From Firmicutes bacterium UBA4975 (GTDB lineage: Bacteria > Bacillota > Proteinivoracia > UBA4975), in NCBI GenBank assembly GCA_002397155.1, contig DGZR01000059.1:2926-18803 (forward strand): a DNA stretch of 15,878 nt, written 5' to 3'. This document shows positions 1-6,614 of the stretch, piece after piece (position 1 is the first letter of the stretch; every line of letters starts with the position of its first letter). The position numbers and the translations under genes are program-made. The notes below the pieces were generated by a model. It saw nothing but the letters and a program-made list of their open reading frames with translations, was not told where the DNA came from and did not search any database.

Positions 1-1368
1 CCGGGGGTGGGCAAGACTGCCGCCGCCCGCTTAGTGCTGGAGGAGGCCAAGGCCAACCCCCGTTCTCCCTTTTTGCCCACGGCCAAATTCACCGAAATTG
101 ATGCCACCACCGCCCGCTTTGACGAGCGCAGCATCGCCGACCCCCTCATCGGTTCGGTCCACGACCCTATTTACCAGGGGGCGGGGGCCATGGGAGTGGC
201 GGGTATCCCCCAGCCAAAACCGGGGGCGGTGACCAAGGCCCATGGCGGGGTGCTCTTCATCGATGAAATCGGTCAGCTTCACTCAATCCAGATGAACAAG
301 CTGCTAAAGGTCCTGGAGGACCGCAAGGTATTTCTTGAGAGCGCTTACTACAGTCCCGAGGACCAAAACATACCCAAGTATATCCACGACATCTTCACCA
401 ACGGGCTGCCGGCGGATTTTCGCCTGGTGGGGGCGACGACTTGCCTGCCGGAACAGATTCCTCCGGCAATCCGCTCCCGCTGTGTGGAGGTTTTTTTCCG
501 GGGATTGCGGGCAGGAGAAGTGGAGCAAATCGCCCGTAATGCCGCCGATAAAATCGGGTTGCCCCTGACCGAGGAAGCGGTGAAGACTCTGGGCAATTAT
601 GCCGCCAATGGACGGGAAGCGGTGAACATTATACAGATTGCCGCTGGCGGTGTGATAAATGAAGGCCGGACAAAAATCGGGGTGACGGATATCGAATGGG
701 TGGTAAACAGCAGCCAGATCCAACCCCGGGCAGAAGTGGCCCCCCTCTCCGCCCCCCAGGCAGGCGCCGTCATGGGTCTGGCGGTCTACGGGCCCAACCA
801 GGGTACCCTGCTAGAAATCGAGGCCACTGCCGTCTACAAGGGGGTTGGCCAGGGCCGGCTGATCGTCACCGGGGCTGTTGAAGAAGAAGAGATGTCCGGG
901 GGGGCCGGCCGCACCATGCGCCGGAAGAGCATGGTCCGGGGCTCGGTGGAGAATGTCCTCACCGCCCTGGATAATATAATGGCCCTGCACTGTGAAGACT
1001 ACCAGATCCACCTGAATTTTCCCGGGGGGATGCCGGTGGACGGCCCATCGGCCGGGGTGGCCATCGCTGCCGCCATCTACTCGGCCATCAGCGGGAAAAA
1101 GGCGGATAACCTGAGCGCCATGACGGGGGAGGTGTCCATCCAGGGTAAAGTGAAGCCGGTGGGGGGGATCGTGGCCAAGGTGGAAGCGGCCTGCCAGGCC
1201 GGGATCAAGAGGATTTTTTTGCCCCGGGAAAATTGTCTGAGCATTTTAGCCGGGCTGGATAAAGCCGAAGTCATTCCCGTGGAGAACCTCGCGGATCTCT
1301 TGCCCCTGGTCACCTTGACCAGCGGCAGCCCAAGCAAATTCCCTGTCACCGCCCAGGTTGTCAGCTGA
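1..1368 (+). CDS. lonB: ATP-dependent protease LonB, 5'-truncated by window edge
   Basis: AAA+ serine protease of the Lon family that unfolds and degrades cytoplasmic proteins. The reading frame is open from base 1 and the visible protein begins in the middle of the Walker A loop (PGVGKT, residues 1-6), so the GTG at base 7 is not a start. About 100 residues are missing compared with the roughly 550-residue Bacillus LonB. Walker B (GGVLFIDE) is at residues 82-89, followed by a sensor region (VGATTCLPEQ). The C-terminal protease domain carries the catalytic serine in GPSAGV (codon at 1048-1050) and the partner lysine 43 residues later in GGIVAK (codon at 1177-1179), so the dyad is intact. The short C-terminal tail after the protease domain is normal. 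The gene lies 51 bases upstream of lon, the arrangement known in Bacillus, where lonB is forespore-expressed; that regulation cannot be seen here because the promoter is outside the window. Confidence 0.93.
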   Translation, partial: PGVGKTAAARLVLEEAKANPRSPFLPTAKFTEIDATTARFDERSIADPLIGSVHDPIYQGAGAMGVAGIPQPKPGAVTKAHGGVLFIDEIGQLHSIQMNKLLKVLEDRKVFLESAYYSPEDQNIPKYIHDIFTNGLPADFRLVGATTCLPEQIPPAIRSRCVEVFFRGLRAGEVEQIARNAADKIGLPLTEEAVKTLGNYAANGREAVNIIQIAAGGVINEGRTKIGVTDIEWVVNSSQIQPRAEVAPLSAPQAGAVMGLAVYGPNQGTLLEIEATAVYKGVGQGRLIVTGAVEEEEMSGGAGRTMRRKSMVRGSVENVLTALDNIMALHCEDYQIHLNFPGGMPVDGPSAGVAIAAAIYSAISGKKADNLSAMTGEVSIQGKVKPVGGIVAKVEAACQAGIKRIFLPRENCLSILAGLDKAEVIPVENLADLLPLVTLTSGSPSKFPVTAQVVS

Positions 1369-1369
1369 C

Positions 1370-1398
1370 TTGTCGCCCCTGGGATAATAAGATAATAT
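1370..1398 (+). promoter_or_regulatory. possible weak promoter for lon
   Basis: TTGTCG at 1370-1375 and TAATAT at 1393-1398 are separated by 17 bases in the AT-rich gap between lonB and lon. The fit is modest, and lon may simply be read through from lonB. The AT-rich gap stands out against the GC-rich coding flanks. No CtsR-like or CIRCE operator was recognised. Confidence 0.28.
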
Positions 1399-1404
1399 AG
1401 ATTT

Positions 1405-1411
1405 GAGGGGG
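1405..1411 (+). promoter_or_regulatory. ribosome binding site that selects the lon start
   Basis: GAGGGGG ends directly on the GTG at 1411, which is too close to serve that codon. It sits 8 bases upstream of the in-frame TTG at 1420, the normal spacing. The TTG is therefore the better start. Confidence 0.6.
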
Positions 1412-1419
1412 TGGCCAAA

Positions 1420-3744
1420 TTGAAAAAAGACTCAATAAAAACTATGCCTGTTCTGGCCTTGCGGGGGATTTTGGTCTTCCCCAACATGATAATGCACCTG
1501 GATGTGGGCCGGGAAAAATCCGTAGCGGCTCTGGAAAAGGCCCTGGTTGAGGACAATGAGATCTTCTTGGTCAGCCAGCGCCAGGCCAACCAAGATCAGC
1601 CCGCGCCCGAGGATTTGTACACCACCGGCACCGTGGCCGGCATCAAGCAGATCCTCAAGCTGCCGGGGGGAACGGTGCGGGTGCTGGTAGAGGGTATCTC
1701 CCGGGCCAGGGTGCTGAGCTTTTTAGAGTGGGAGCCCCTCTTCTTGGCTGAAATAGAGCTGCTGGAAGAGGACGAGAGGGTCACCTCGGAGACCGAGGTC
1801 TACATGCGGGCCCTGCTCAACCAGTTTGAGCGCTACATAAAGATGAGCAAAAAGATTCCCTCGGACACACTGCTCTCGGTGTCCGAAGTGGAAGAACCGG
1901 GCAGGTTGGCGGACCTGATTTCTACCCATCTGTCTTTAAAAATTGAGCAAAAGCAACAGATGCTGGAGGCGGTTTCCGCCACCCGGCGCCTGGAGCTCTT
2001 GACCGAGATCCTCACCAAGGAAAACGAGATGCTGGAAGTGGAGAGGCGGCTGGGGGCCCGGGTCAGGAAACAAATGGAATCCAACCAGCGGGAGTACTAC
2101 CTGCGGGAGCAGCTCAAAGCCATTCAAAAGGAACTGGGGGAGCGGGACGGGGCTACCGAGGACGTCGAGCACTTTAGAGAGCTGCTGGCGGCCGCCGTGA
2201 TGCCCGAAATCTCCCGGGAAAAGATAGAAAAAGAGATCGACCGCCTGGAGCGGACGCCGCCAGCCAGCCCCGAGAACGTGGTGCTCAGGAATTACCTGGA
2301 GTGGACCCTTTCCCTGCCCTGGGGCAAGGAGAGCCAGGACCGCCTGGACTTGAAAAAGGCCGCTACCATCCTGGACCAGGATCATTACGCCCTGGAAAAA
2401 GTCAAGGAGAGGATTTTGGAGTTTTTGGCCGTGCGCAAACTGGCGAAAAGCCTCAAAAGCCCGATCATCTGCCTCATCGGCCCGCCGGGGGTGGGCAAGA
2501 CCTCCTTGGCCAAGTCGGTGGCCCGGGCCCTGCAGCGGGAATTTGTCCGCATTTCCCTGGGCGGGGTGCGGGACGAAGCGGAAATCCGGGGCCACCGCCG
2601 CACATACATAGGGGCCATGCCCGGCCGGATTATCCAGGGCATGCGCCAGGCCGGCACCGCCAACCCCGTCTTTTTAATGGACGAGGTGGACAAAATGAGC
2701 ACCGACTTTCGCGGCGATCCCTCGGCCGCCCTCCTGGAGGTCCTGGACCCCGAGCAAAACAGCGCTTTCAGCGACCATTACATCGAGGTGCCTTTTGACC
2801 TGTCCAAGGTCCTCTTTATCACCACGGCCAACGCCCAGTATCCGATTCCCCAGCCCCTTCAGGACCGGATGGAGATCATCTATCTCTCCGGCTACACCGA
2901 AGAGGAAAAGCTGGAAATCGTCCGTCGCCATCTGTTCCCTAAACTGTTGAAAGAACATGGCTTGACCCGGGAGTTGCTGCGCAGCTCCCCCCAGGCGGTG
3001 ACCAATATCATTCGCCTCTATACCCGGGAGGCGGGGGTGCGGGAACTGGAACGCAACCTGGCCCGGGCCTGCCGCAAAGTGGCCCGAGAGGTGGTAGAAG
3101 GCCACCAGGGCCTAATCCGCATCACGGTCAAGAATCTGCCCCAGTACTTAGGGGCGCCCCGCTACAAGCGGCGCAGCCAGGAGCTGGAACCGGCAGTGGG
3201 CATTGCCACCGGCTTGGCTTGGACCCAGTTTGGCGGCGAGGTGCTCCAGGTAGAGGCCACCGTCATGCCGGGCAACGGCCGCCTGACTCTTACCGGCAAG
3301 CTGGGGGATGTGATGAAGGAGTCGGCCCAGGCCGCCCTCAGCTTTGTCCGCTCCCGCAGCAAAATATTGGGGGCTGAGGACGACTACTTTCAAAAACACG
3401 ACATCCACGTCCACGTGCCCGAAGGGGCCATTCCCAAGGACGGCCCCTCGGCAGGGGTGACCATCGCCAGCGCCCTTTACTCCGCCATCAGCGGTAAAAA
3501 ACTGAGCCGCAATATCGCCCTGAGCGGGGAGATAACCCTCCAGGGCCGGGTGCTGCCGGTAGGGGGCATTAAGGAAAAAGTCCTGGCGGCCCATCGCCAG
3601 GGAATCGACACGGTGATTCTTCCCCGGGATAATGAAAAAGACGGCGAAGAAATTCCCGTGAACATCCGAAAAAAGCTAAAACTGGTCTGGGTTGAAGAAA
3701 TGGACGCAGTGCTGCGGCGGGTGCTTTTGGATAATGCAGATTAA
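1420..3744 (+). CDS. lon: ATP-dependent protease La (LonA)
   Basis: Housekeeping Lon protease, a homohexameric AAA+ enzyme that degrades misfolded and regulatory proteins in the cytoplasm. From the TTG start it has 774 residues, typical of the family. The N-terminal substrate-recognition (LON/PUA-like) domain covers roughly residues 8-200, starting at MPVLALRGILVFP, and is followed by a helical stretch. Walker A GPPGVGKT is at 354-361 and Walker B FLMDE at 418-422. The protease domain has the catalytic serine S677 in KDGPSAGV and the lysine K720 in GGIKEK, 43 residues apart as in E. coli Lon. A GTG at 1411 would add three residues, but the ribosome site fits the TTG. It is the second of two adjacent Lon paralogs and overlaps the start of ysxC by 11 bases, so translation is probably coupled. 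All key residues are present. Confidence 0.97.
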   Translation: MKKDSIKTMPVLALRGILVFPNMIMHLDVGREKSVAALEKALVEDNEIFLVSQRQANQDQPAPEDLYTTGTVAGIKQILKLPGGTVRVLVEGISRARVLSFLEWEPLFLAEIELLEEDERVTSETEVYMRALLNQFERYIKMSKKIPSDTLLSVSEVEEPGRLADLISTHLSLKIEQKQQMLEAVSATRRLELLTEILTKENEMLEVERRLGARVRKQMESNQREYYLREQLKAIQKELGERDGATEDVEHFRELLAAAVMPEISREKIEKEIDRLERTPPASPENVVLRNYLEWTLSLPWGKESQDRLDLKKAATILDQDHYALEKVKERILEFLAVRKLAKSLKSPIICLIGPPGVGKTSLAKSVARALQREFVRISLGGVRDEAEIRGHRRTYIGAMPGRIIQGMRQAGTANPVFLMDEVDKMSTDFRGDPSAALLEVLDPEQNSAFSDHYIEVPFDLSKVLFITTANAQYPIPQPLQDRMEIIYLSGYTEEEKLEIVRRHLFPKLLKEHGLTRELLRSSPQAVTNIIRLYTREAGVRELERNLARACRKVAREVVEGHQGLIRITVKNLPQYLGAPRYKRRSQELEPAVGIATGLAWTQFGGEVLQVEATVMPGNGRLTLTGKLGDVMKESAQAALSFVRSRSKILGAEDDYFQKHDIHVHVPEGAIPKDGPSAGVTIASALYSAISGKKLSRNIALSGEITLQGRVLPVGGIKEKVLAAHRQGIDTVILPRDNEKDGEEIPVNIRKKLKLVWVEEMDAVLRRVLLDNAD

Positions 3745-4306
3745 AGAGGCCGTCTTTACCCACTGTGTCGGCCTTGCCTCCCAGCTTCCCCCGCCGGGCC
3801 TGCCGGAAATCGCCTTTGCCGGCCGCTCCAACGTGGGCAAGTCCTCCCTCATCAACAGCCTGCTCCAGCGCAAAGCCCTGGCCCGCACCAGCGGCCAGCC
3901 CGGCAAGACCCAGACTTTGAACTTTTACCTGGTGAACCAAAGCTTGTACCTGGTTGATCTGCCGGGCTACGGCTATGCCCAGGTGCCCAAGTCCATCAGC
4001 GAACGGTGGCAAGCCTTGCTGGAGCTGTACCTGGGGGAAAGGGATTCTCTAAAAGGAGTAGTCCTGGTCATCGACAGCCGCCATGAACCCTCCCCCCTGG
4101 ATCTGCAGATGCACCAGTGGCTTAAGTTCCACGGCAAGCCCCTCTTTATTGTCGCCACAAAGGTGGACAAACTCCGGCAGAGGGAAAAAGTCCCCTTTCT
4201 CCGCAGATTAGAAAACGGGTATAAAGCACCGGTCCTGTTTTGCTCCAGCGAGAAGAACCAAGGCCGGGAAGAAGTGTGGCGGCGGCTGGAAGAAATGCTG
4301 GCCTGA
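3734..4306 (+). CDS. ysxC: ribosome biogenesis GTP-binding protein YsxC/EngB
   Basis: Small TRAFAC-class GTPase needed for late assembly of the 50S ribosomal subunit. The 190-residue protein from the ATG at 3734 matches the usual length of about 195. The frame stays open upstream inside lon, but the only earlier start is a TTG at 3692 that would add 14 unrelated residues. The GTPase motifs are in order: G1 GRSNVGKS at 30-37, a switch I region rich in T/G (ARTSGQPGKTQT) at 50-61, G3 DLPGYG at 75-80, G4 TKVD at 142-145 and a G5-like SSEK near 171-174. It overlaps the lon stop by 11 bases with no strong ribosome site of its own, which suggests coupled translation. The order lon-ysxC is the same as in Bacillus. 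No clear terminator follows, so read-through into the next gene is possible. Confidence 0.95.
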   Translation: MQIKEAVFTHCVGLASQLPPPGLPEIAFAGRSNVGKSSLINSLLQRKALARTSGQPGKTQTLNFYLVNQSLYLVDLPGYGYAQVPKSISERWQALLELYLGERDSLKGVVLVIDSRHEPSPLDLQMHQWLKFHGKPLFIVATKVDKLRQREKVPFLRRLENGYKAPVLFCSSEKNQGREEVWRRLEEMLA

Positions 4307-4417
4307 GCGCGGGAAGACCCGGGAGCGAGGAGAAAAATCCCCGGCTGGGCCAAAAAAGCAGGAATTTGGGTAAGGAGACCAGAATACAATAGATAAATAA
4401 CCCATAGCGTCAATATT

Positions 4418-4424
4418 GGAGGTG
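4418..4424 (+). promoter_or_regulatory. strong ribosome binding site ahead of an ATT codon
   Basis: GGAGGTG at 4418-4424 overlaps the in-frame TTG (4416) and GTG (4422), so it cannot serve either. The core GGAGG ends 8 bases before the in-frame ATT at 4431. No ATG, GTG or TTG lies in the normal window after it. Confidence 0.5.
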
Positions 4425-4430
4425 CCGGTC

Positions 4431-4907
4431 ATTCATCCTCTCATCTTGGTCGGAATGGGATTGTTATTGGTGCTCAGTTACCTTGTCCTGGTGCTTTACC
4501 CGAAGAAAAACCGGCTGCGCCGCCTGGTAATTTTAAGTATTTTTTGGCTTTTCATCATCGGTGCTGGCGGAGCGTACTTTATCAACACCAGGGTAAAAAC
4601 TTATGTCGACAGTTTTATCCGCCCCGTCGGCGCCCACCAGGTCCTGGGGCAAGGGGAACTGCTTCTGCCCCCCAAAACAGCCCTCTCTTTCCGGACCGGC
4701 GAAGAGTCAGCCCAGTATTTCTCTCGCCTCTCGCCGGCTGAAGTTGAGGAATTTTATCTGAACCTGGCGGGGGCCCAGGTCCAGTCGGTCCCGGGAGTTT
4801 CCGGGGCAGTGAGCCTGGACATCATGTATAAAGATATTCCGTACACCATCTTGGTTTCGCCGCTGGGAAAACACGGGTCTAGCCTGTCTATCACCCCAGC
4901 GCCCTAG
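4431..4907 (+). CDS. small membrane protein of unknown function (probable ATT start)
   Basis: I do not recognise a family. From the ATT at 4431 the product has 158 residues. Two hydrophobic helices lie at about residues 3-22 and 31-51, separated by a short basic loop (YPKKNRLRR), which suggests a hairpin with the loop inside and a C-terminal domain of about 105 residues outside. The soluble part is weakly featured: a proline-rich LLPPKTALSF stretch, then AEVEEFYLNLAG, and a beta-rich end (YTILVSPLG). No cysteines, metal motifs or lipobox are present. Start alternatives are TTG 4416 or GTG 4422, both of which overlap the ribosome site, and TTG 4446 or ATG 4455, which lie too far from it. A TACAAT at 4385-4390 could be a -10 element but lacks a good -35. 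A strong terminator follows immediately. Confidence 0.72.
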   Translation: MHPLILVGMGLLLVLSYLVLVLYPKKNRLRRLVILSIFWLFIIGAGGAYFINTRVKTYVDSFIRPVGAHQVLGQGELLLPPKTALSFRTGEESAQYFSRLSPAEVEEFYLNLAGAQVQSVPGVSGAVSLDIMYKDIPYTILVSPLGKHGSSLSITPAP

Positions 4908-4930
4908 AGCCTTTCCCGGCTCTTTTTTTT
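4906..4930 (+). terminator. intrinsic terminator
   Basis: Stem AGAGCC (4906-4911) pairs with GGCTCT (4918-4923) around a six-base loop and is followed by seven Ts. It overlaps the stop codon of the small membrane protein gene and ends the lonB-lon-ysxC side of the window. Confidence 0.85.
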
Positions 4931-5031
4931 GTCCCCTTAGTGCGGCCGGGAGGATATCCGGCGGCGGGTAGAGAATTCTTTTTAGATAAGGTTTTTCCTT
5001 TGGCCTAATCCTTACTCAATTTCGGAAGAAT

Positions 5032-5036
5032 GGAGG
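5032..5036 (+). promoter_or_regulatory. ribosome binding site that selects the transporter start
   Basis: GGAGG at 5032-5036 overlaps the first in-frame ATG (5030) and lies 8 bases before the ATG at 5045, so the second ATG is the start. Confidence 0.75.
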
Positions 5037-5044
5037 CATTAACT

Positions 5045-6433
5045 ATGGACTTTTCCGCCGCAAATAGCGCCCTCTGGGGGGCGGTCCTGCAATTCGGCCT
5101 TTTGGCCGCCCTGCTGCTCCTGGCCAATGTGCTTCGCCGCAAAGTGGTCTTTTTCCGCAAGAGTCTCATGCCTACCGCCGTGCTGGCCGGCTTTTTGGCC
5201 CTCATCCTCCGGGTGACGGGCCTGCTCCACCTGGAACTGGGCCTGATGGAGATGATCACTTACCACGCAATCGCCATCGGCTTTATCGCCATGTCCCTGC
5301 AAATCCCCGATAAAAAAGAGGCGGGGGTCAAGGGGGATTTTACCCCGGCCAAGAGCGGCGCTCTCATCGTCTCCACCTACTTAATCCAGGGCGCCATCGG
5401 CCTCATCATCACCATCCTCCTGGCCCATACGGTCATGCCCGGCCTCTTTAAGGCGGCGGGCATCATCCTGCCCATGGGCTACGGCCAGGGCCCCGGCCAG
5501 GCCAACAATGTGGGCTCAACCTATGAGACCCTGGGCTTTGCCGGCGGTCAGTCCTTTGGTCTTTCCATCGCCGCCGCCGGTTTCTTGTGCGCCTGCCTGG
5601 TGGGGGTCGTCTACTTGAACATCCTCAAGCGCCGGGGAAAAATATCCGGCAGCTACGAGGAAAGAGCAGAAAAGGTATCCTTGGACGTCTTCCAGGGAGA
5701 AAATGAAATCCCCATTTCCGAATCGGTGGACCGGTTTTCCCTGCAATTCGCCCTGGTCCTCTTGATCTACCTGGCGACTTTTTTGGTATCCAAGGGGATT
5801 ACCCACCTGCTGGCCACTTACCTGCCCGGGCTGTCCCAGACGGTGTCCTCCTTAGTCTGGGGTTTTAATTTCATCATCGGGTCCCTGTTGGCCATAGTCT
5901 GCCGGAACATCTTTAACCTGCTCACCAAGGTAAAACTGATGACCCGCCAGTACAGCAACAACTACCTGCTCAGCCGCATCGCCGGGCTAGCCTTTGACTT
6001 TATGGTCATCACCGGCATCGCCGCCATTGACTTTCACGATATCCGCCAGCTCTGGCTGCCCTTTACCCTGCTCGCCCTGGCCGGCGGGGTGGTGACAATC
6101 TTCTGGCTGCAATGGCTGTGCCGGAAGATCTACCCCGATTACTACTACGAGGGTTTTTTGTCCATGTATGGCATGCTTACCGGCACCATCAGCTCCGGGG
6201 TGCTGCTCCTGAGAGAAATCGACCCCGACTTCCACACTCCCGCCGCCGGCAACCTGCTCACGGGCAGCAGTTTTGCCATCGTCTTCGGCTTTCCCATGCT
6301 GCTCCTGATTGGGCTGGCCCCGGAATCCGATGCCCTGCTCTACCTCACCCTGGGCTTGATCTTGGTCTACATGGCGGCCCTGGTGCTCTTCATGCTCCTG
6401 GCAAAGCGGAAAAAGCAGCCCGGCGCCGTATAA
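5045..6433 (+). CDS. sodium/glutamate symporter family protein (GltS-like)
   Basis: Polytopic inner-membrane transporter, probably taking up glutamate or a related anion with sodium. The 462-residue protein has about a dozen hydrophobic segments in two halves (about 11-194 and 232-453), joined by a charged loop of about 35 residues (195-230). This fits the inverted-repeat fold of the GltS family. Each half carries a glycine-rich loop where re-entrant pore hairpins are expected: MGYGQGPGQANN at 144-155 and YGMLTGTISSGVLLLR at 375-390. E. coli GltS has about 400 residues, so this member is longer. The start follows the well-placed ribosome site; the ATG at 5030 is rejected. It stands alone between terminators. 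No clear promoter was found in the 114-base gap upstream, which holds only a GCCGG/CCGGC hairpin at 4945-4962. The substrate cannot be read from sequence, and other carboxylates are possible. Confidence 0.82.
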   Translation: MDFSAANSALWGAVLQFGLLAALLLLANVLRRKVVFFRKSLMPTAVLAGFLALILRVTGLLHLELGLMEMITYHAIAIGFIAMSLQIPDKKEAGVKGDFTPAKSGALIVSTYLIQGAIGLIITILLAHTVMPGLFKAAGIILPMGYGQGPGQANNVGSTYETLGFAGGQSFGLSIAAAGFLCACLVGVVYLNILKRRGKISGSYEERAEKVSLDVFQGENEIPISESVDRFSLQFALVLLIYLATFLVSKGITHLLATYLPGLSQTVSSLVWGFNFIIGSLLAIVCRNIFNLLTKVKLMTRQYSNNYLLSRIAGLAFDFMVITGIAAIDFHDIRQLWLPFTLLALAGGVVTIFWLQWLCRKIYPDYYYEGFLSMYGMLTGTISSGVLLLREIDPDFHTPAAGNLLTGSSFAIVFGFPMLLLIGLAPESDALLYLTLGLILVYMAALVLFMLLAKRKKQPGAV

Positions 6434-6444
6434 ATCTGCGAATA

Positions 6445-6473
6445 CCGTCTCCCGGCCTCGGGAGGCGGTTTTT
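6445..6473 (+). terminator. intrinsic terminator after the GltS-like gene
   Basis: A 10-base-pair stem, CCGTCTCCCG with CGGGAGGCGG, contains one T-G wobble, has loop GCCT, and is followed by five Ts. Confidence 0.85.
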
Positions 6474-6529
6474 GCCCTGCCGGGCCATCGGCGGCCCTTA
6501 AGCCATGGCAGCCAGTGGCGGTAAACTTG

Positions 6530-6550
6530 CCCCGGAACTCCGGGGTTTTT
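6530..6550 (+). terminator. second intrinsic terminator
   Basis: Stem CCCCGG (6530-6535) pairs with CCGGGG (6540-6545) around AACT and is followed by five Ts. It backs up the terminator 57 bases upstream and separates the transporter from the Rieske flavoprotein gene. Confidence 0.7.
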
Positions 6551-6614
6551 GATTATTATCCCAATTCCCGGGGCAAAATGAAGGTATCATTAGCTTTTAA
6601 GGAGCGCTGAATGC

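Noticed and set aside
1936..2595. Minus-strand open frame of 219 codons opposite lon
   Set aside because: It lies entirely inside a well-supported lon gene and its composition is that of an antisense shadow.
3692..3733. Upstream TTG extension of ysxC
   Set aside because: It adds 14 residues (Cys/Trp-rich) unlike YsxC N-termini; the ATG at 3734 gives the normal length.
4319..4344. CCGGG/CCCGG hairpin after ysxC as a terminator
   Set aside because: It has a long loop and no T tract; it cannot be called a terminator.
5030..5044. First in-frame ATG of the GltS-like gene
   Set aside because: It overlaps the ribosome site that is ideally spaced for the ATG at 5045.
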